From Paracoccaceae bacterium (GTDB lineage: Bacteria; Pseudomonadota; Alphaproteobacteria; Rhodobacterales; Rhodobacteraceae), in assembly GCA_027489355.1 (NCBI GenBank), contig JAIXZY010000037.1, positions 1 through 64,000 of the forward strand: a stretch of 64,000 nucleotides of DNA, written 5' to 3'. Within the stretch, counting starts at the first letter, position 1. The number at the start of each line of letters is the position of its first letter. The notes beneath the pieces are model-generated. The model was not told the origin of the DNA and ran no database searches. It was given only the letters and a program-made list of their open reading frames with translations. Position numbers and translations under genes: made by a program. Below are positions 1-11,308 of this stretch, in pieces.

Positions 1-707
1 AGCTGGGAGGAGCGGAGGTAGATCGCTTCCTCGTCGGTGGCGGCCGCGGAGACCCCGATGGCCATCATCGCGTGGGGTTTGGCGAGGCGGTCGGAGGGGC
101 GGAAGCTGCGGCGGTAGATGTCCAGCGCCTCCTCCAGGTGGGTGGGGGCGAAGTGGGAGGCGAAGGCGTAGGGAAGGCCAAGCCAGGCCGCCAGTTGCGC
201 GCCGAAGAGGCTGGAGCCGAGGATCCAGATCGGGACATTTGTGCCGGTGCCGGGGATCGCCTGCACGGGTCCGGGGGTGTCGCCGAGGTAGGCGATGAGT
301 TCCTGCACATCCTGGGGGAAGGTGTCTTCCTGCGCCATGTGGCGGCGAAGGGCGCGGGCGGTTTGCATGTCGGTGCCGGGGGCGCGGCCGAGGCCGAGGT
401 CGATCCGACCGGGATAGAGCGTCGCGAGGGTGCCGAACTGTTCGGCGATGACCAGGGGGGAGTGGTTCGGCAGCATGATCCCGCCCGCGCCGACGCGCAT
501 GGTTTTCGTGTGACCGGCGACATGGCCAATCAGGACGGCCGTCGCGGCAGAGGCGATGCCCGGCATGTTGTGATGCTCGGCCAGCCAGTAGCGATGAAAG
601 TCGGCTTTTTCAGCGGCTTGGGCGAGGTCGACGGTGGATTTGAGCGCCTGGGCGGCGGTCTGGCCTTCGGGGATCGGGGCGAGGTCGAGGTAGGAATAGT
701 GCTGCAT
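1..707 (-). CDS. LLM class flavin-dependent oxidoreductase (C-terminal part cut by window edge)
   Basis: This is a luciferase-like FMN-dependent oxidoreductase of unknown substrate. I read it on the minus strand from the ATG at 707, which has GGAGG about 10 bases upstream. The protein begins [15 protein letters not shown] and shows family landmarks: [10 protein letters not shown] near residue 45, [14 protein letters not shown] near 75, [14 protein letters not shown] near 98 and [20 protein letters not shown] near 150. About 235 residues are visible. Full-length members run about 330, so the last third lies outside the window. The reading frame is intact to the edge. Family membership is clear, but the substrate cannot be assigned. 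Confidence 0.9.
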   Translation of the reverse strand, partial: MQHYSYLDLAPIPEGQTAAQALKSTVDLAQAAEKADFHRYWLAEHHNMPGIASAATAVLIGHVAGHTKTMRVGAGGIMLPNHSPLVIAEQFGTLATLYPGRIDLGLGRAPGTDMQTARALRRHMAQEDTFPQDVQELIAYLGDTPGPVQAIPGTGTNVPIWILGSSLFGAQLAAWLGLPYAFASHFAPTHLEEALDIYRRSFRPSDRLAKPHAMMAIGVSAAATDEEAIYLRSSQ

Positions 708-771
708 GTGCGGCCTCCGTTCGGAACAGAGGTAAGCATTCGGGGCGGCGGGGGGAAGGGGTTCGTTGGGC

Positions 772-822
772 GTAGGGTGCGCTACAGCGCACCGCCCGAT
801 GGCGCGCTGTAGCGCACCCTAC
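772..822. repeat. Long palindromic repeat, 19-bp perfect arms
   Basis: The left arm GTAGGGTGCGCTACAGCGC (772-790) is perfectly repeated in reverse at 804-822, with a 13-base spacer. It lies in the promoter region of the oxidoreductase and has no T-run, so it looks like an interspersed palindromic (REP-like) element rather than a terminator. It shares its GTAGGGTG end with the palindrome at 45588-45615. Confidence 0.8.
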
Positions 823-884
823 GATGGGGATCGGCCCGGTCCTGTTGTGGCATCGTTAAGCGGACATTCACCATTTCGCGCAAC

Positions 885-911
885 TGTCATCCCCTCGAAG
901 GCGGGGACCCA
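885..911 (+). repeat. REP-like palindromic repeat, copy A
   Basis: This is a TGTCATCCCC-type repeat with a small CCCC/GGGG stem. It runs up to the A of the ATG of the GIY-YIG gene, so the repeat forms that gene's 5' untranslated end. Related copies lie at 1219-1247, 1276-1302 and 1423-1448. Confidence 0.75.
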
Positions 912-1300
912 TGAGAGAGTTTAGCTTCTTTGTCTACCTGATGGCATCGCGCTGGAATGGCACGCTTTATTGCGGCGTGACGAATGATCTTTTGCGCCGA
1001 GTGGTTGAGCATCGCGAGGGGACGGCGGAGGGGTTCACCGCCAAGTATGGAGTTTCGCGGCTGGTGTGGTTTGAGCAGCATTCGGACATCCACGAGGCGA
1101 TCCTGCGCGAGAAGCGGATCAAGAAATGGAACCGGGAGTGGAAGGTGAGGCTGATTGAGGAGCGGAACCGGGAATGGCGCGATTTGGCGGTTGATCTGGG
1201 GTTGGAGCCGCTCCCGGGTGTCATCCCCGCGGAGGCGGGGATCCAGGTTGGTTGCGGTGGGAGCGTTCAGAGGAGTGGATCCCCGCCTTCGCGGGGATGA
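911..1300 (+). CDS. GIY-YIG nuclease domain protein
   Basis: This is a small single-domain GIY-YIG endonuclease-like protein of 129 residues. The motif appears as FFVYLMAS (residues 6-13) followed by LYCGVTNDL (19-27), with VEHREG, the FTAKYG segment and IHEAILREKRIKKWNREWK typical of the YhbQ/UvrC-like family. The ATG at 911 directly follows repeat copy A, and no good Shine-Dalgarno sequence is visible except within that repeat. The last 30 or so residues (PGVIPAEAGIQV onward, ending SPPSRG) are not nuclease sequence. They are translated from repeat copies B and C, and the stop codon lies inside copy C. The cellular role is unknown. The repeat association suggests a link to element maintenance, but that is inference. 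Confidence 0.85.
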   Translation: MREFSFFVYLMASRWNGTLYCGVTNDLLRRVVEHREGTAEGFTAKYGVSRLVWFEQHSDIHEAILREKRIKKWNREWKVRLIEERNREWRDLAVDLGLEPLPGVIPAEAGIQVGCGGSVQRSGSPPSRG

Positions 1301-1302
1301 CA
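1219..1302. repeat. Inverted pair of REP-like repeats (copies B and C)
   Basis: Copy B (1219-1247, plus orientation) and copy C (1276-1302, reverse orientation) face each other. Each has a CCCCGC/GCGGGG stem, and together they could fold into a larger hairpin. Both are translated as the C-terminus of the GIY-YIG protein. Confidence 0.8.
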
Positions 1303-1385
1303 GGGGGCGCGGGGATCACAGGGGGCGCGGGGAGGACAGGGGGGCAAGGAGGACAGTGGGGAGCGTTCTGGCCCAAGCAAAAGGC

Positions 1386-1411
1386 AAAGGCCGTTCGCTG
1401 GAACGGCCTTT
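1386..1411 (-). terminator. Intrinsic terminator of nrdJ
   Basis: A perfect 10-bp stem (AAAGGCCGTT at 1386-1395 with AACGGCCTTT at 1402-1411) closes a 6-base loop. On the minus strand the stem is followed by a T-rich tract (GCCTTTTGC). It lies 54 bases past the nrdJ stop codon. Confidence 0.7.
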
Positions 1412-1422
1412 GGACTTTTAAG

Positions 1423-1448
1423 GGGTCCCCGCCTCCGCGGGGATGACA
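1423..1448 (-). repeat. REP-like palindromic repeat, copy D
   Basis: This is a fourth copy of the GTCATCCCCGC-type repeat, in the same orientation as copy C. It lies between the nrdJ stop codon and the nrdJ terminator. The stretch 1303-1385 between copies C and D holds only G-rich, partly tandem sequence (several GGGGGCGCGGGGA-like units) and no gene. Confidence 0.75.
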
Positions 1449-1464
1449 GCCGGGGACAGGTGAC

Positions 1465-4400
1465 TCAGCTGCACCCCGTCGTCGCGCCGCAGGAGTTGCA
1501 CTTCAGGCAGGTCCCATTCCGGACCAGCGTGTAGTTGCCGCACTCGGCGCAGCTGTCGCCGGTGTAACCTTGCAGCTTGGCCTTCATCCGGGCGTCGTTG
1601 GCGCCGAGGGCAAAGGTGCTGGTCGTCTCGGAGAAGCCCGAGACCCGGGTTTCCGATAGGACAGCGGTCATCGGCGCGGCGAGGTCGGTGCCGGTGGCGA
1701 GGCCGCCGAAGGCCGTGACCCCCTGCCCGCCTTGCAGCACGGTGAATTCCTGCGGCAGGCGTTTCCTCATGTAGCCGGTCGAGGCGACCTGTTTCAGGAC
1801 CTCCAGCGACTTGGAGGCGGCCACGTCGGACGGCTCGGCGATGTTGCGCTTGCCTTCCTCGTCACCCCGGCCGAGGTCGTCGAACGAGGCGCCCTTGGGG
1901 GCGACGTGGGCGAGGTCGGTGCGGTCGAGGTAGGAGATTGCGAGTTCGCGGAAGATGTAGTCGAGGATCGAGGTGGCATTCTTCACGCTGTCGTTGCCCT
2001 GGACCATGCCTGCCGGTTCAAACCGGGTGAAGGTGAAGGCCTCGACGAATTCTTCCAGCGGCACGCCGTATTGCAGGCCGACCGAGACCGCGATGGCGAA
2101 GTTGTTCATCATCGCCCGGAAGCCCGCGCCTTCCTTGTGCATGTCGATGAAGATCTCGCCCAGCGAGCCGTCCTGGTATTCGCCGGTGCGGAGATAGACC
2201 TTGTGGCCGCCGACGATGGCCTTCTGGGTATAACCCTTGCGGCGCTCCGGGAGTTTCTCGCGGTGGCTGCGGACGATCTCCTTGACGATCACCTTCTCGA
2301 CGATCTTCTCGGCGACGACCTGGGCTTTCTCCATGAGCGAGCCGTTGGTCAGGGTTTCCTCGGCCTCTTCGTCGTCCTCGATGAGCGCAGCGGCGAGGGG
2401 TTGGGAGAGCTTGGAGCCGTCGCGGTAGAGCGCGTTGGCCTTGATGCCGAGGGAGTGGGAGAGTTCGTAGGCCGCCAGCGTTTCCGCGATGGTGGCGTTG
2501 TTCGGCATGTTGATGGTCTTGGAGATCGCGCCCGAGATGAAGGACTGGGCGGCGGCCATCATGGTGATGTGGGATTCCACGGACAGGAACCGCTTGCCGG
2601 TCTTGCCGCAGGGGTTGGCGCAGTCGAAGACCTTGTAGTGCTCGGGCTTGAGGTGCGGCGCGCCTTCCAGGGTCATGGTGCCGCAGACATGGTCGTTGGC
2701 GGCGTCGATCTGGGCCTTGGTGAAGCCGAGGTGACGCAGGAGGTCGAAGGTCGGGTCGGCGAGTTTCTCGGCGGGGATGCCGAGGGTGCCTTTGCAGAAG
2801 TCCTCGCCCAGGGTCCACTGGTTGAAGACGAAGCGGATGTCGAAAGCCGACGGGAGGGCCGCTTCGATCTTCTCGATCTCGCGCGGGCCGAAGCCGTGGC
2901 CGATGAGGGCGGTGTGGTTGATCGCCGGGGCCTGCCCGAGGGAGCCGTGGCCGACGGCGTAGGCGACGATTTCCGCCGCCTGGCTGGTGGAGTAGCCGAG
3001 GGCTTCAAGGGCCGCGGGGACCGACTGGTTGATGATCTTGAAGTAGCCGCCGCCTGCGAGTTTCTTGAACTTGACGAGGGCGAAGTCGGGTTCGATCCCG
3101 GTGGTGTCGCAGTCCATGACGAGGCCGATTGTGCCGGTGGGGGCGATCACGGTCGTCTGGGCGTTGCGGTAGCCGTGGGCTTCGCCCAAGCGGAGGGCTT
3201 CGTCCCAGGCGGATTTGGCAAGGGCGACAAGGGTTTGGTCGGGGCAGTTCACCTGGTCAAGGGCGACGGCGGGGACGTTCAGGCCCTCATAGGCCAGCCC
3301 ATGCGCCGCCGCGCGGTGGTTGCGGATGACGCGGAGCATGTGGTGCTTGTTGCGCTCGTAGCCGGAGAAGGGGCCGAGTTCCTTGGCCATTTCCGCGCTG
3401 GTCGCATAGGTCACGCCGGTCATGATCGCGGTGAGGGCGCCGCAGAGGGCGCGGCCTTCGTCGCTATCGTAGCCGAGGCCCATGTTCATCAGGAGCCCGC
3501 CGATGTTGGCGTAGCCAAGGCCGAGGGTGCGGAAGTCGTAGCTGAGCTGGGCGATTTCCTTCGACGGGAACTGCGCCATCATCACGCTGATTTCCAGGGT
3601 GACGGTCCAGAGCCGGGTCGCGTGGATGTAGGCCTCGGCGTCGAACTTGCCGTTCTTGTAGAAGGTGAGGAGGTTCATCGACGCCAGGTTGCAGGCGGTG
3701 TCGTCGAGGAACATGTATTCCGAGCAGGGGTTCGAGCCGCGGATCGGGCCGTCTTCGGGGCAGGTGTGCCAGGCGTTGACGGTGTCGTGAAACTGGATGC
3801 CCGGGTCGGCGCAGGCCCAGGCGGCGTGGCCGATCTGGTCCCAGAGCTCACGCGCCGAGACGGTCTTGGCGACCTTGCCGTCGGTGCGGCGGATCAACTC
3901 CCAGGGTTCGTCGTTCTTCACGGCCCTGAGGAAGGCGTCGGTGACGCGGACCGAGTTGTTGGAGTTCTGGCCGGAGACGGAGATGTAGGCCTCGGAATCC
4001 CAGTCGGTGTCGTAGGTCGGGAATTCGATGCTGTCGAAGCCCTGCCGCGCGTATTGCAGCACGCGGTTGGTGTAGGTGTCGGGGATCATCGCCTTCTTGG
4101 CGGCCTTGATCGCGGACTTGAGCGCCGGGTTCTTGGCCGGGTCGGTTGCGTCAGCCTCGGCGCCGTCCCACTGGCGGATCGCGGCGAAGATGTCGTTGAG
4201 GCGGGCCTCATGCATCTTGGAGCCGGCCACGAGGGAGGCGACCTTCTGTTCCTCGATGACCTTCCAGTTGATGAACTGCTCGATATCGGGGTGATCCATG
4301 TCGCAGATCACCATCTTGGCGGCACGGCGGGTGGTGCCGCCGGACTTGATCGCGCCAGCGGCGCGGTCGCCGATCTTGAGGAAGCCCATCAGGCCCGAGG

Positions 4401-5151
4401 ACTTGCCGCCGCCCGAAAGCTTTTCCCCTTCCCCGCGGAGCGAGGAGAAGTTGGTGCCGGTGCCGGAGCCGTATTTGAAGAGCCGCGCCTCGCGGACCCA
4501 GAGGTCCATGATGCCGCCGTCGCCGACGAGGTCATCCTTGACCGACTGGATGAAGCAGGCGTGCGGCTGCGGGTGTTCGTAGGCCGAGGCCGACTTGGTC
4601 AGCTTGCCGGTGGCGTGGTCGACGTAGAAGTGACCCTGCGACGGGCCGTCGATGCCATAGGCCCAGTGCAGGCCGGTGTTGAACCACTGGGGCGAGTTCG
4701 GGGCGGCCATCTGGCGCGCCAGCATGAAGCGCATCTCGTCATAGTAGGCTTTCGCGTCGGCCTCGGTGGTGAAGTAGCCCCCCTTCCAGCCCCAATAGGC
4801 CCAGGCGCCGGCGAGGCGGTCGAAGACCTGCTTGGCCGAGGTCTCACCCACAATACGTTGATCTTCGGGAAGCTGGGCCAGCGCCTCGGTATCGGGGACC
4901 GAGCGCCAGAGGAACTCGGGGACGCCCTTTTCCTTGACCTTCTTCAGAACGGCAGGGACCCCGGCCTTGCGGAAGTACTTCTGGGCGAGCACGTCGGAGG
5001 CGACCTGGCTCCAGCCCTCGGGGACCTCGACCGCTTCGTTGCGGAAGACAATCTTGCCATCCGGGTTGCGGATTTCCGAAGTGGTGATGGCAAAGGCCAT
5101 CGCGCCATAGGCCCCGGTGGCTTCGGTGGTGAACTTCCGCTCGATCTTCAT
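1465..5151 (-). CDS. nrdJ: Vitamin B12-dependent (class II) ribonucleoside-diphosphate reductase
   Basis: The enzyme makes deoxyribonucleotides using adenosylcobalamin, independently of oxygen. The protein is 1228 residues long. Visible landmarks are NSPQWFNTG (about 152-160), the substrate-proximal HACFIQSV cysteine (about 198), [13 protein letters not shown] (228-240), [22 protein letters not shown] starting at about 474, and a PTGTIG segment near 690. The C-terminal tail is rich in cysteine ([15 protein letters not shown], ending GCS) and matches the zinc-ribbon and redox tail of this subclass. I chose the ATG at 5151, preceded by AGAGGATCAGGGGC, over an upstream TTG. No NrdA/NrdB or NrdD genes are present nearby. 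A regulatory palindrome overlaps its promoter. Confidence 0.97.
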   Translation of the reverse strand: MKIERKFTTEATGAYGAMAFAITTSEIRNPDGKIVFRNEAVEVPEGWSQVASDVLAQKYFRKAGVPAVLKKVKEKGVPEFLWRSVPDTEALAQLPEDQRIVGETSAKQVFDRLAGAWAYWGWKGGYFTTEADAKAYYDEMRFMLARQMAAPNSPQWFNTGLHWAYGIDGPSQGHFYVDHATGKLTKSASAYEHPQPHACFIQSVKDDLVGDGGIMDLWVREARLFKYGSGTGTNFSSLRGEGEKLSGGGKSSGLMGFLKIGDRAAGAIKSGGTTRRAAKMVICDMDHPDIEQFINWKVIEEQKVASLVAGSKMHEARLNDIFAAIRQWDGAEADATDPAKNPALKSAIKAAKKAMIPDTYTNRVLQYARQGFDSIEFPTYDTDWDSEAYISVSGQNSNNSVRVTDAFLRAVKNDEPWELIRRTDGKVAKTVSARELWDQIGHAAWACADPGIQFHDTVNAWHTCPEDGPIRGSNPCSEYMFLDDTACNLASMNLLTFYKNGKFDAEAYIHATRLWTVTLEISVMMAQFPSKEIAQLSYDFRTLGLGYANIGGLLMNMGLGYDSDEGRALCGALTAIMTGVTYATSAEMAKELGPFSGYERNKHHMLRVIRNHRAAAHGLAYEGLNVPAVALDQVNCPDQTLVALAKSAWDEALRLGEAHGYRNAQTTVIAPTGTIGLVMDCDTTGIEPDFALVKFKKLAGGGYFKIINQSVPAALEALGYSTSQAAEIVAYAVGHGSLGQAPAINHTALIGHGFGPREIEKIEAALPSAFDIRFVFNQWTLGEDFCKGTLGIPAEKLADPTFDLLRHLGFTKAQIDAANDHVCGTMTLEGAPHLKPEHYKVFDCANPCGKTGKRFLSVESHITMMAAAQSFISGAISKTINMPNNATIAETLAAYELSHSLGIKANALYRDGSKLSQPLAAALIEDDEEAEETLTNGSLMEKAQVVAEKIVEKVIVKEIVRSHREKLPERRKGYTQKAIVGGHKVYLRTGEYQDGSLGEIFIDMHKEGAGFRAMMNNFAIAVSVGLQYGVPLEEFVEAFTFTRFEPAGMVQGNDSVKNATSILDYIFRELAISYLDRTDLAHVAPKGASFDDLGRGDEEGKRNIAEPSDVAASKSLEVLKQVASTGYMRKRLPQEFTVLQGGQGVTAFGGLATGTDLAAPMTAVLSETRVSGFSETTSTFALGANDARMKAKLQGYTGDSCAECGNYTLVRNGTCLKCNSCGATTGCS

Positions 5152-5328
5152 GCCCCTGATCCTCTTTTTGTGGCCCAATGGCCAGTGTTTCCGTCACATC
5201 GCGAAGGCACCCGGCCAGCACCGCAACGACAGGCAACACAGAACCTGTCCGGACGGTTGAGCGCCGCCAGGAGGGTCGCATCCGATTTGGATGCCCTTTG
5301 TGTGAGGTCTTCTGCCTGTTCGCTGCGG

Positions 5329-5364
5329 CACTAGATTTAGTGGTATCCCCCGCCGCTTTGTCAA
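5329..5364 (-). promoter_or_regulatory. nrdJ promoter with overlapping NrdR-box-like palindrome
   Basis: On the minus strand TTGACA (5364-5359) is followed after 17-18 bases by a -10-like ACTAAAT. The palindrome CACTAGATTTAGTG (5329-5342) covers that -10 and resembles the NrdR operator. NrdR control of nrd genes is established knowledge. I did not find a convincing second box at the usual spacing. The rest of the 481-base gap 5152-5632 holds the roughly 175-base nrdJ leader and a stretch with no gene that I can support. Confidence 0.6.
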
Positions 5365-5632
5365 AGTGTCGTAATCTTCTGGTTCCATCAACGGGAAAAT
5401 TTGCGCTTCCGCAAGATTTTCGGCTTGACGTTTTTCCCGCCACATCACGCGCCGGATCACGGGAAAGTCAGCGTCCAGGCCGGGGGGGTGTGGACAGAAC
5501 TGGGGACAGACTTCGCGCAGTTTGTGAAGATCGCCGGATTTTCCAAGCGCGCGGCGCGGTTGGAGCGAGGCCTTCAGCCGGACACAACCGCTGGGGACAA
5601 AGGTCGTCGGGCGATTCCCCCGCCCGCTGCGG

Positions 5633-6520
5633 CTAGCGTTGGGCCGGACCGGGGCGGTTCATCAGCAGGATCCCGGCCGCCACCAGAACTGCGGCCAACA
5701 GAATCGGCAGGCCCAGGGTTTCCCCGAAAAGCGCGGTTCCGAGCAGAAGCGCGAGGATCGGGGTCAGGAAGGAGAACGAGGCCACCGTCGCGGAAGGGTA
5801 GACCGACAGAAGCCAGAGCCAGGCGATGAAGCCGCCGGCCACCACGATCGAGGACTGGAAGACAAGACCCACCAGATGTAGTGGCTGCAGGTCGCGGATC
5901 AGCGGTCCGAAGGCAAAGGATGCCAGAAGCAGGATCGGCGCCGAGACCAGGACCATCCAGAAGAGCTGCATCTCGGCCCCCTCGGCCCGCATCACCGGGC
6001 GGCGGGCGATGAAGGCGGTGAGTGCCCAGCCCCAGGCGGCACCAAGGGCGCAGAGATCGCCGGCAAGGCTTGCCTCGCCCGTGTCGGGACGCGACAGGAT
6101 CGCCACGGCGCAGCCGGCGAAGGCAAGCCCGAGGCCCGCGGCCTTCGGTCCGGTGATCCGCTCGCCCAGGCCGAAATGCGCGAGGAGCGCGAACCAGACC
6201 GGCATCGAGTACATGATGAGCGAGGACCGCCCGACGCTGGTCAGGTCGAGGGCAAGGAAGAGGAACAGGAACTCGGCCGCGAAGACAGCGCCGATCAGAA
6301 GGCCCGTGCCCCAGGCCTCGCGCCGGAGCCGGGGCGGGCGGCCGCGCCAGGCGAGCCAGGCCCAGACGAAACCCACGGCCAAAAGAGAGCGAAGGCCCGC
6401 GAAGAACACCGGCTGCAAGCCCGCGTTCACCAGCTTGATGATCACCTGGTTCACCGCGAGAAGGCCCTGCACGCCGAGAAGCATGGCGACCCCGATCCCG
6501 TCCAGCCTGGTCTTGCGCAT
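5633..6520 (-). CDS. EamA/DMT family transporter
   Basis: This is an inner-membrane drug/metabolite transporter family protein of 295 residues with about ten hydrophobic helices arranged as two EamA repeats. It starts MRKTRLDGIGVAMLLGVQGLL and has the first-repeat segment NQVIIKLVNAGLQPVFFAGLRSLLA and the characteristic GLGERITGPKAAGLGLAFAGCAV. The ATG at 6520 is chosen because upstream in-frame sequence is not membrane-like and overlaps the intergenic region. The gene is divergent from a second EamA gene at 6645, leaving 124 bases between them for both promoters. The substrate cannot be predicted from sequence. Confidence 0.88.
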   Translation of the reverse strand: MRKTRLDGIGVAMLLGVQGLLAVNQVIIKLVNAGLQPVFFAGLRSLLAVGFVWAWLAWRGRPPRLRREAWGTGLLIGAVFAAEFLFLFLALDLTSVGRSSLIMYSMPVWFALLAHFGLGERITGPKAAGLGLAFAGCAVAILSRPDTGEASLAGDLCALGAAWGWALTAFIARRPVMRAEGAEMQLFWMVLVSAPILLLASFAFGPLIRDLQPLHLVGLVFQSSIVVAGGFIAWLWLLSVYPSATVASFSFLTPILALLLGTALFGETLGLPILLAAVLVAAGILLMNRPGPAQR

Positions 6521-6643
6521 GATGCCCCCCTGCCCTGCCCCCTTTTGCCCGGCCCGTGGACCGAGGGCAAGGAAGCGGCGGGCGGGAGGTGTTTCCTTCC
6601 GGTCGGGGTCCGTGTAGGCCTGTGCGCCAAGCAAGGAGAATGA

Positions 6644-8878
<2,235 letters not shown>

Positions 8879-8882
8879 GCCC

Positions 8883-9212
8883 GTGCTGACCGTGATCGAC
8901 GGCGCACTGGCCTTTCTGGTCGAGTGCGCGCTGGTGGTCGGGGTCGGACGCGGCAGCTATGTCGCACTTGGGAGCGGGATGGGCGGCTGGCTGGCCGCCC
9001 TTCTTGCCGTGGTGCTTGTTCTTGCGATCTGGGCGGTCTGGGCTGCCCCGGCCTCGCACCGACGGCTGGCGATGCCGGGTCTCATCCTTCTGAAGGCGGC
9101 GCTCTTTGCGGTCGGGACCCTGGCCTGGACGGCCGGGCCGGGCTGGGCGGCACCCCTGTTCGGGGCAGCCGCCGCCCTGTCCCTGCTTCTGGGCGTGGTC
9201 GCCGCCGCCTAG
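8883..9212 (+). CDS. Small four-helix membrane protein, YrdB/DUF2568-like
   Basis: This is a hydrophobic protein of 109 residues with about four predicted transmembrane helices and few charged residues. It resembles the YrdB (DUF2568) family in size, in the early FLVECALVVGVG segment and in the central KAALFAVGTLAW helix. The function of that family is unknown. It starts at a GTG 4 bases after the eno stop codon and is probably cotranscribed with eno. Its stop codon is 10 bases from the stop of the opposing FAD oxidoreductase gene. Confidence 0.65.
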   Translation: MLTVIDGALAFLVECALVVGVGRGSYVALGSGMGGWLAALLAVVLVLAIWAVWAAPASHRRLAMPGLILLKAALFAVGTLAWTAGPGWAAPLFGAAAALSLLLGVVAAA

Positions 9213-9222
9213 GGGCCGGCGA

Positions 9223-10281
9223 TCAGGCGAAGCGCGCGGGCCGGAACTCGGACAGGATCGGGCTGTCCGGGCCGCCCGTGATCTCGGCCGCGAGGCATTC
9301 GGCCACCACAGGGGCCAGCGTCGCGCCGGAATGCATGACGGCCAGCCAAAGCCCCTCGACCGGCCCCTGCCCCGCCACGGGAAGCCCGTCACCCGGCACC
9401 GGGCGCAGGGCCATCGCCTGGTGCGCGAAGTGGATGTCGTGGCCGGGAAACAGGGCGCGCAGGCGCTGCAGGGTCGCGTTCACAACCACGGGGAAGGCCC
9501 CCAGCGTCTCGGCATGGTCGGACTGGTGACCGGCGGAGGCCGGGGCGATCAGGTGGCCCTGCGGGTCCTGACGGACCTCCTGGTCGGGGGTCGCCAGGAC
9601 CAGGGGGCAGACGGGCGGCAGGGCGTTGGTGCGGATCATCAGGCCGGGCCGTTGCAGCATGGGCAGGACGTAGCCGAGCGGCTGCAGAAGCGCGGGGGTG
9701 CCGGTGCCGGTGGCAAGGATCACGCGGGTTGCGGGCATGGGGCCGAGGTCGGTCTGCAGGCCCGTCACCCGACCGGCCGCGACCGTCAGGGCCGAGACCG
9801 TGGCGCGGATCACCGGCGCGCCCGAGGCCGCGATCATCGCGCGGGCCAGGACTGCGGGGTCGGCCACGCCCTCTTCCGCGAAGGCGAGCGCGGTTTCCGG
9901 AACGGGGCCGAGGGCAGGCATCCGTTCGGCGATCTGGGGCCGGGTCAGGCGCTGGACCTGATAGCCGAGCCTTTCCAGATCTTCGGCGGTTTCCGACTGC
10001 GCTTCGCCCGTCGCTTCGTACCAGAGACAGCCTTGCCAGGTGGTCGGGAGGCCCGGCAGCTGCTCTTGCAGGCGGCGGTGGGCGGCAAGGCCCTCGTGCC
10101 TCAGGTGGAAGTGCGGGTGGCTCAGATAGGAGGAAGCGTTGAGCCAGCCGAAGCTTGCGGCCGAGGCAAGGCCGCCCTCGGCATGGGTCGAGACGATGGT
10201 GACGGCCTCGCCCCGGCGGGAAAGCTGGCAGGCAAGCGCCGCGCCGGTGATGCCGGCGCCGATGATGAGGGTTCGGGTCAT
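9223..10281 (-). CDS. FAD-dependent oxidoreductase, DAO (D-amino acid/glycine oxidase-like) family
   Basis: The protein has 352 residues and begins [23 protein letters not shown], a classic FAD-binding Rossmann motif, followed by the family's ASFGWLNAS segment near 45. Near the C-terminus it has [34 protein letters not shown], the FAD-contacting region of DAO-family enzymes. It probably oxidises an amine or amino acid, but the substrate is not predictable. The ATG at 10281 was preferred because it places the GxGxxG motif at the usual distance from the N-terminus. It is divergent from the pseudouridine synthase, with a 77-base gap between them. Confidence 0.85.
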   Translation of the reverse strand: MTRTLIIGAGITGAALACQLSRRGEAVTIVSTHAEGGLASAASFGWLNASSYLSHPHFHLRHEGLAAHRRLQEQLPGLPTTWQGCLWYEATGEAQSETAEDLERLGYQVQRLTRPQIAERMPALGPVPETALAFAEEGVADPAVLARAMIAASGAPVIRATVSALTVAAGRVTGLQTDLGPMPATRVILATGTGTPALLQPLGYVLPMLQRPGLMIRTNALPPVCPLVLATPDQEVRQDPQGHLIAPASAGHQSDHAETLGAFPVVVNATLQRLRALFPGHDIHFAHQAMALRPVPGDGLPVAGQGPVEGLWLAVMHSGATLAPVVAECLAAEITGGPDSPILSEFRPARFA

Positions 10282-10358
10282 GGGCCAAGGCTGGCACGCG
10301 GGGGGCGGGCTTGGCAATCGCCTTCCCCGTGCGGCGGCGGTCCTGTAGGGTCCGGGCC

Positions 10359-10892
10359 ATGACGGTGATCCTGCTGAACAAACCCTATGACGTGCTGTGC
10401 CAGTTCTCACGCGAGGGGGACCGCGCGGTGCTGGCGGATTTCGTGCCGGTGAAGGGGGTCTATCCGGCGGGGCGGCTGGACCGGGACAGCGAGGGGCTGC
10501 TGGTCCTGACCGACGACGGCAAGTTGCAGGCGCGGATCGCGGACCCGAGGTTCAAGCTGGAGAAGACCTATTTCGCGCAGGTCGAGGGCGTGGTGACCGA
10601 TGCGGCGCTTCAGAGGTTGCGTGTGGGGGTGGAGCTGAACGACGGGCCGACCCTTGCCGCGAAGGCGCAGGCGGTGGATCAGCCGGGGTGGCTCTGGCCA
10701 CGGGTGCCGCCGATCCGGGTGCGCAAGACCGTGCCGGATGGGTGGATCGAGCTGACGATCCGCGAGGGGCGGAACCGGCAGGTGCGGCGGATGTGTGCGG
10801 CCGTGGGGCTGCCCTGCCTGCGGCTGATCCGCTGGCGGGTGGGAGACTGGACGCTGGAGGGGTTGGCTCCGGGCGCGTGGAGGCAGGCATGA
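10359..10892 (+). CDS. rluE: rRNA pseudouridine synthase, RsuA/RluE family
   Basis: The enzyme isomerises a uridine in ribosomal RNA. Its 177-residue size, without an N-terminal S4 domain, best fits RluE (23S rRNA U2457). Visible motifs are [13 protein letters not shown] (residues 5-17), the catalytic-aspartate motif [19 protein letters not shown] (36-54), [13 protein letters not shown] (65-77) and [25 protein letters not shown] near the end. Its stop codon overlaps the next start (ATGA), so it heads a translationally coupled three-gene operon. The exact target uridine is inferred from size and family. Confidence 0.85.
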   Translation: MTVILLNKPYDVLCQFSREGDRAVLADFVPVKGVYPAGRLDRDSEGLLVLTDDGKLQARIADPRFKLEKTYFAQVEGVVTDAALQRLRVGVELNDGPTLAAKAQAVDQPGWLWPRVPPIRVRKTVPDGWIELTIREGRNRQVRRMCAAVGLPCLRLIRWRVGDWTLEGLAPGAWRQA

Positions 10893-11308
10893 GCGATATC
10901 GAGACGGCCGCGGCGATCATCCGGCGGCTGGAGCTGCAGCCGCATCCGGAGGGCGGCTGGTATCGGGAGACCTGGAAAGGGCCGGACATCGGCGGGCGGG
11001 CCAGCGGGACGGCGATCCTGTTCCTGTTGCGGGCGGGCGAGAGGAGCCATTGGCACCGGGTGGATGCCGACGAGATCTGGCTCTGGCACGCGGGCGCACC
11101 GCTGGTCCTGTCGATGGGGGTCGATCAGGCCGGGGAAACGCGGCTGGGGCCGGACGTGCTGGGCGGCGAGGTGGTGCAGGCCGTGGTGCCGGCGGGCTGG
11201 TGGCAGGCGGCGCAGACGACGGGGGCCTGGACGCTGGTCAGCTGCACGGTCAGCCCGGGGTTCCGGTTCGAGGGGTTCGAGCTGGCGCCGGCCGGGTGGA
11301 GCCTGTGA
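10889..11308 (+). CDS. Cupin-fold protein, DUF985 family
   Basis: The protein has 139 residues and belongs to the DUF985 cupin-like family. It begins [23 protein letters not shown] and continues with the cupin strand segment [32 protein letters not shown], whose histidines and acidic residues are in metal-site positions. [10 protein letters not shown] and [15 protein letters not shown] follow. No enzymatic activity is established for the family as far as I know. It is translationally coupled on both sides (ATGA with the upstream gene, TGATG with the downstream gene). Confidence 0.85.
   Translation: MSDIETAAAIIRRLELQPHPEGGWYRETWKGPDIGGRASGTAILFLLRAGERSHWHRVDADEIWLWHAGAPLVLSMGVDQAGETRLGPDVLGGEVVQAVVPAGWWQAAQTTGAWTLVSCTVSPGFRFEGFELAPAGWSL

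Noticed and set aside
885-1448. CRISPR-like look of the repeated GTCATCCCCGC units
   Set aside because: The spacing is irregular, the orientations are mixed and there are no equal-length unique spacers or cas genes. They fit REP-like elements.
5152-5328. Possible cobalamin riboswitch in the nrdJ leader
   Set aside because: Only scattered partial matches were seen, with no ordered B12-box and no conserved GGGAA or receptor-loop elements. A covariance-model search would decide.
1732-5334. Very long open frame of about 1200 codons on the plus strand opposite nrdJ
   Set aside because: It is the mirror of a GC-rich gene with strong third-position bias. The translation has no family resemblance, while nrdJ is unmistakable.
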